DNA from: Clostridiales bacterium
Lineage (GTDB): Bacteria; Bacillota; Sulfobacillia; RBS10-35
Length of the DNA: 44,052 bases
Direction: 5' to 3'
Assembly (NCBI GenBank): GCA_018729555.1
Contig: JAHHQG010000039.1
Coordinates: forward strand, 1-44,052
Both the position numbers and the translations under genes were made by a program. Position 1 is the stretch's first letter. Each line of letters begins with the position of its first letter. Of the stretch, positions 42,576 through 44,052 are shown piece by piece. A model generated the notes under the pieces. It made no database searches. It was not told the origin of the DNA and saw only the letters and a program-made list of their open reading frames with translations.

Positions 42576-44052
42576 TTACGGTGTCACCAGATCGACGTTT
42601 TGGAAGCGGAAGACCCCCGTGGGATGGAGCTTAAACCCTTTGATGGAGCTCTTCATGGCCACGATCTGGATTTCGTGATCGATCCAGGCCCAGGGGGCAT
42701 CCTCCACGATCAGCTTCAAGGCCTGCTGGTAGAGGGCTTCCCGCTGCGCTCGATCGCTGATGCGCTGGGCCTGCCGCAGGAGCTCATCCACCTTTTCGTT
42801 CTTGTAGTAGCCCATGTTGAACCCCGCCGGGGGCCATTGGTCCCCGCTCAAGAGGATGTAGAGGAAGTTGTCGGGATCGCCGTTATCGCCCAGCCAGGAC
42901 ATCTCGAAGACCTCGGGCAGATCCTCGGGATTGCCCAGCACTTTATCCAGGTAGGTGCCCCACTCGAAGGTCTGGATGTTCAGCTGGATGCCCACCTTCC
43001 TAAGGTCCGCCTGAATAGCCGCCGCCATGGCCTTGGGCTGCTGCATGCCCGAACCCGACTCGGGGATCCAGAAGGTGGCCTCAAACCCATTGGGATAACC
43101 TGCCTCGGCCAACAGCTCTTTGGCCTTTTGCGGATCATAGGGGTAATCCTTCACGTCATCGGTGTAACCCCACACCACGGGAGGCAGGGGTCCCTTGGCC
43201 AGAACCCCCGTATCTTTCAGAAGGTCATGGACGATGGCTTCCTTGTTGATGGCGTAGTTGACGGCCTGGCGCACTTCCTTTTTGTCAAAGGGCGGTTTCT
43301 GGACGTTAAAAATCAGGTACCAGACATGCATCCCGGGCTGGCGGAGGACGGTGTAGGCGCTGTCGGCTTCGATGCGGGCCAGCTCATCCGGCGGAATGTT
43401 GACGATGAAATCCAGGCTCCCGGCTTCCAGCTCCGTGAGCCTCGCCTGATCCTCGATGACGGGGCGGAAAACCAGGCGATCGATCTTGACCTGCCCCTTC
43501 CACCAGTCGGGGTTCTTTTCCAGAACCACCTCCACCCCGGGCTTCCACTCCACGAACCTAAAGGGACCGGTCCCCACAGGGTGCTGGGAGAACTGACGGC
43601 CGTATTTCTTCACGGCCTCGGGGCTGACGATGGAGGCGGAGTGCATGGCCAGGTTGGAAAGGAAGGGCGCATAAGGTTCCTTGAGCTCGATCTCCACGGT
43701 GTAGGGGTCTACCACCCGAACTTCCTTGACATAGCCGAAGGTGAACTCGGCATAGGCAAAATCGCCTGTGTCATGGTAGGGGTGGTTGGGATCGATCTGA
43801 CGGTCGATGGAGAACTTTACGGCGTCGGCGTTGAAATCAGTGCCGTCGTGGAATTTCACCCCTTTGCGGAGGTGAAAGGTGTACACCAGGCCGTCGGGGC
43901 TGACTTCCCAGGATTCCGCCAGCCCGGGTTCCAGGTCGGTGCTCTCGTCCTTGAATTCCACCAGCCGCTCGAACAAGGGATCCACGGTACGGCTGGTGTT
44001 GTAGTCCGTCACCTGATGGGGATCGAGGGTGACAGGCTCCGCCTGCAACCCC
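42576..44052 (-). CDS. Peptide-binding protein (SBP family 5), set C, N-terminus outside the window
   Basis: At least 492 residues of a family 5 solute-binding protein, open to the right edge, so the signal peptide and true start are beyond 44052. Motifs: EPVTLDPHQVTDYNTSRTV near the edge, LRKGVKFHDGTDFNADAVKF, PVGTGPFRFVEW, and the C-terminal NVDLVTP. It resembles the set A binding protein more than the set B one in the C-terminal half (SWLGDNGDPDNFLYILL). It is the first visible gene of set C. Confidence 0.9.
   Translation of the reverse strand, partial: GLQAEPVTLDPHQVTDYNTSRTVDPLFERLVEFKDESTDLEPGLAESWEVSPDGLVYTFHLRKGVKFHDGTDFNADAVKFSIDRQIDPNHPYHDTGDFAYAEFTFGYVKEVRVVDPYTVEIELKEPYAPFLSNLAMHSASIVSPEAVKKYGRQFSQHPVGTGPFRFVEWKPGVEVVLEKNPDWWKGQVKIDRLVFRPVIEDQARLTELEAGSLDFIVNIPPDELARIEADSAYTVLRQPGMHVWYLIFNVQKPPFDKKEVRQAVNYAINKEAIVHDLLKDTGVLAKGPLPPVVWGYTDDVKDYPYDPQKAKELLAEAGYPNGFEATFWIPESGSGMQQPKAMAAAIQADLRKVGIQLNIQTFEWGTYLDKVLGNPEDLPEVFEMSWLGDNGDPDNFLYILLSGDQWPPAGFNMGYYKNEKVDELLRQAQRISDRAQREALYQQALKLIVEDAPWAWIDHEIQIVAMKSSIKGFKLHPTGVFRFQNVDLVTP

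Noticed and set aside
1..44052. CRISPR arrays, tRNA, rRNA, insertion sequences, prophage genes
   Set aside because: None seen: no short regular repeats, no T-loop/anticodon patterns noticed, no transposase, integrase or phage motifs.

Overview
The window reads as GC-rich DNA from a thermophilic, Bacillota-like (clostridial type) heterotroph. The support is gene content and order: secD-secF followed by a cation diffusion facilitator, a heterodimeric BmrCD/TM287-288-type ABC exporter, a YtrA-type GntR/ABC operon, a fused ADP-forming acyl-CoA synthetase, frequent TTG/GTG starts and ATGA/TTGA start-stop overlaps. No rRNA or tRNA is visible and I do not name a species.

Layout. (1) 49-6724 (+): a consensus promoter, secDF, a CDF metal transporter and two ABC exporter half-transporters, all overlapping or nearly so. 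(2) About 6880-8942: a block resembling Thermus DNA (tail of a dppB, complete dppC, a PrcB-like lipoprotein), broken at both ends. (3) 8942-12472 (-): a peptide ABC set A (binding protein with a frameshift, dppB, dppC whose last codons are lost at the block junction). (4) 12602-16743 (+): a C-N hydrolase, an ADP-forming acyl-CoA synthetase and a P-loop/DRTGG protein. (5) 16747-23108: zinc alcohol dehydrogenase, an eRF1-like zinc-ribbon protein with free-methionine-sulfoxide reductase, an MFS transporter, a thioredoxin-like protein, a SpoU methyltransferase and SfsA. (6) 23116-26682 (-): GntR regulator, ABC ATPase and two tandem permeases that share 430 identical bases. (7) 26795-30634 (+): a secreted subtilase with two apparent homopolymer frameshifts, then a Gfo/Idh/MocA oxidoreductase. 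(8) 30710-39106 (-): peptide ABC set B in operon order IclR (fragment), binding protein, dppB, dppC, an orphan chromate-transporter half of different base composition, gamma-glutamyltransferase, dppD, dppF. (9) 39103-44052 (-): peptide ABC set C (binding protein, dppB, dppC) ending in a DUF1028 protein, with a perfect 596-base inverted copy of its dppB/dppC junction wedged next to the IclR fragment.

How it fits together: a secreted subtilase, three native peptide-uptake sets served by one dppDF ATPase pair, two cytoplasmic Ntn-type hydrolase candidates (GGT and DUF1028), a C-N hydrolase and an ADP-forming acyl-CoA synthetase together suggest peptide/amino-acid scavenging with ATP made from acyl-CoA. 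This is inference from context.

Caution: the window holds several abrupt joins (about 6880, 8942, near 34740 and 35410, 39103, 39699) and single-base frameshifts in homopolymers. They could be real rearrangements or chimeric amplification/assembly and sequencing errors; the sequence alone cannot decide. No gene-free stretch exceeds 300 bases. The longest are 17791-18038 (nothing recognised) and 32749-32997 (two hairpins).
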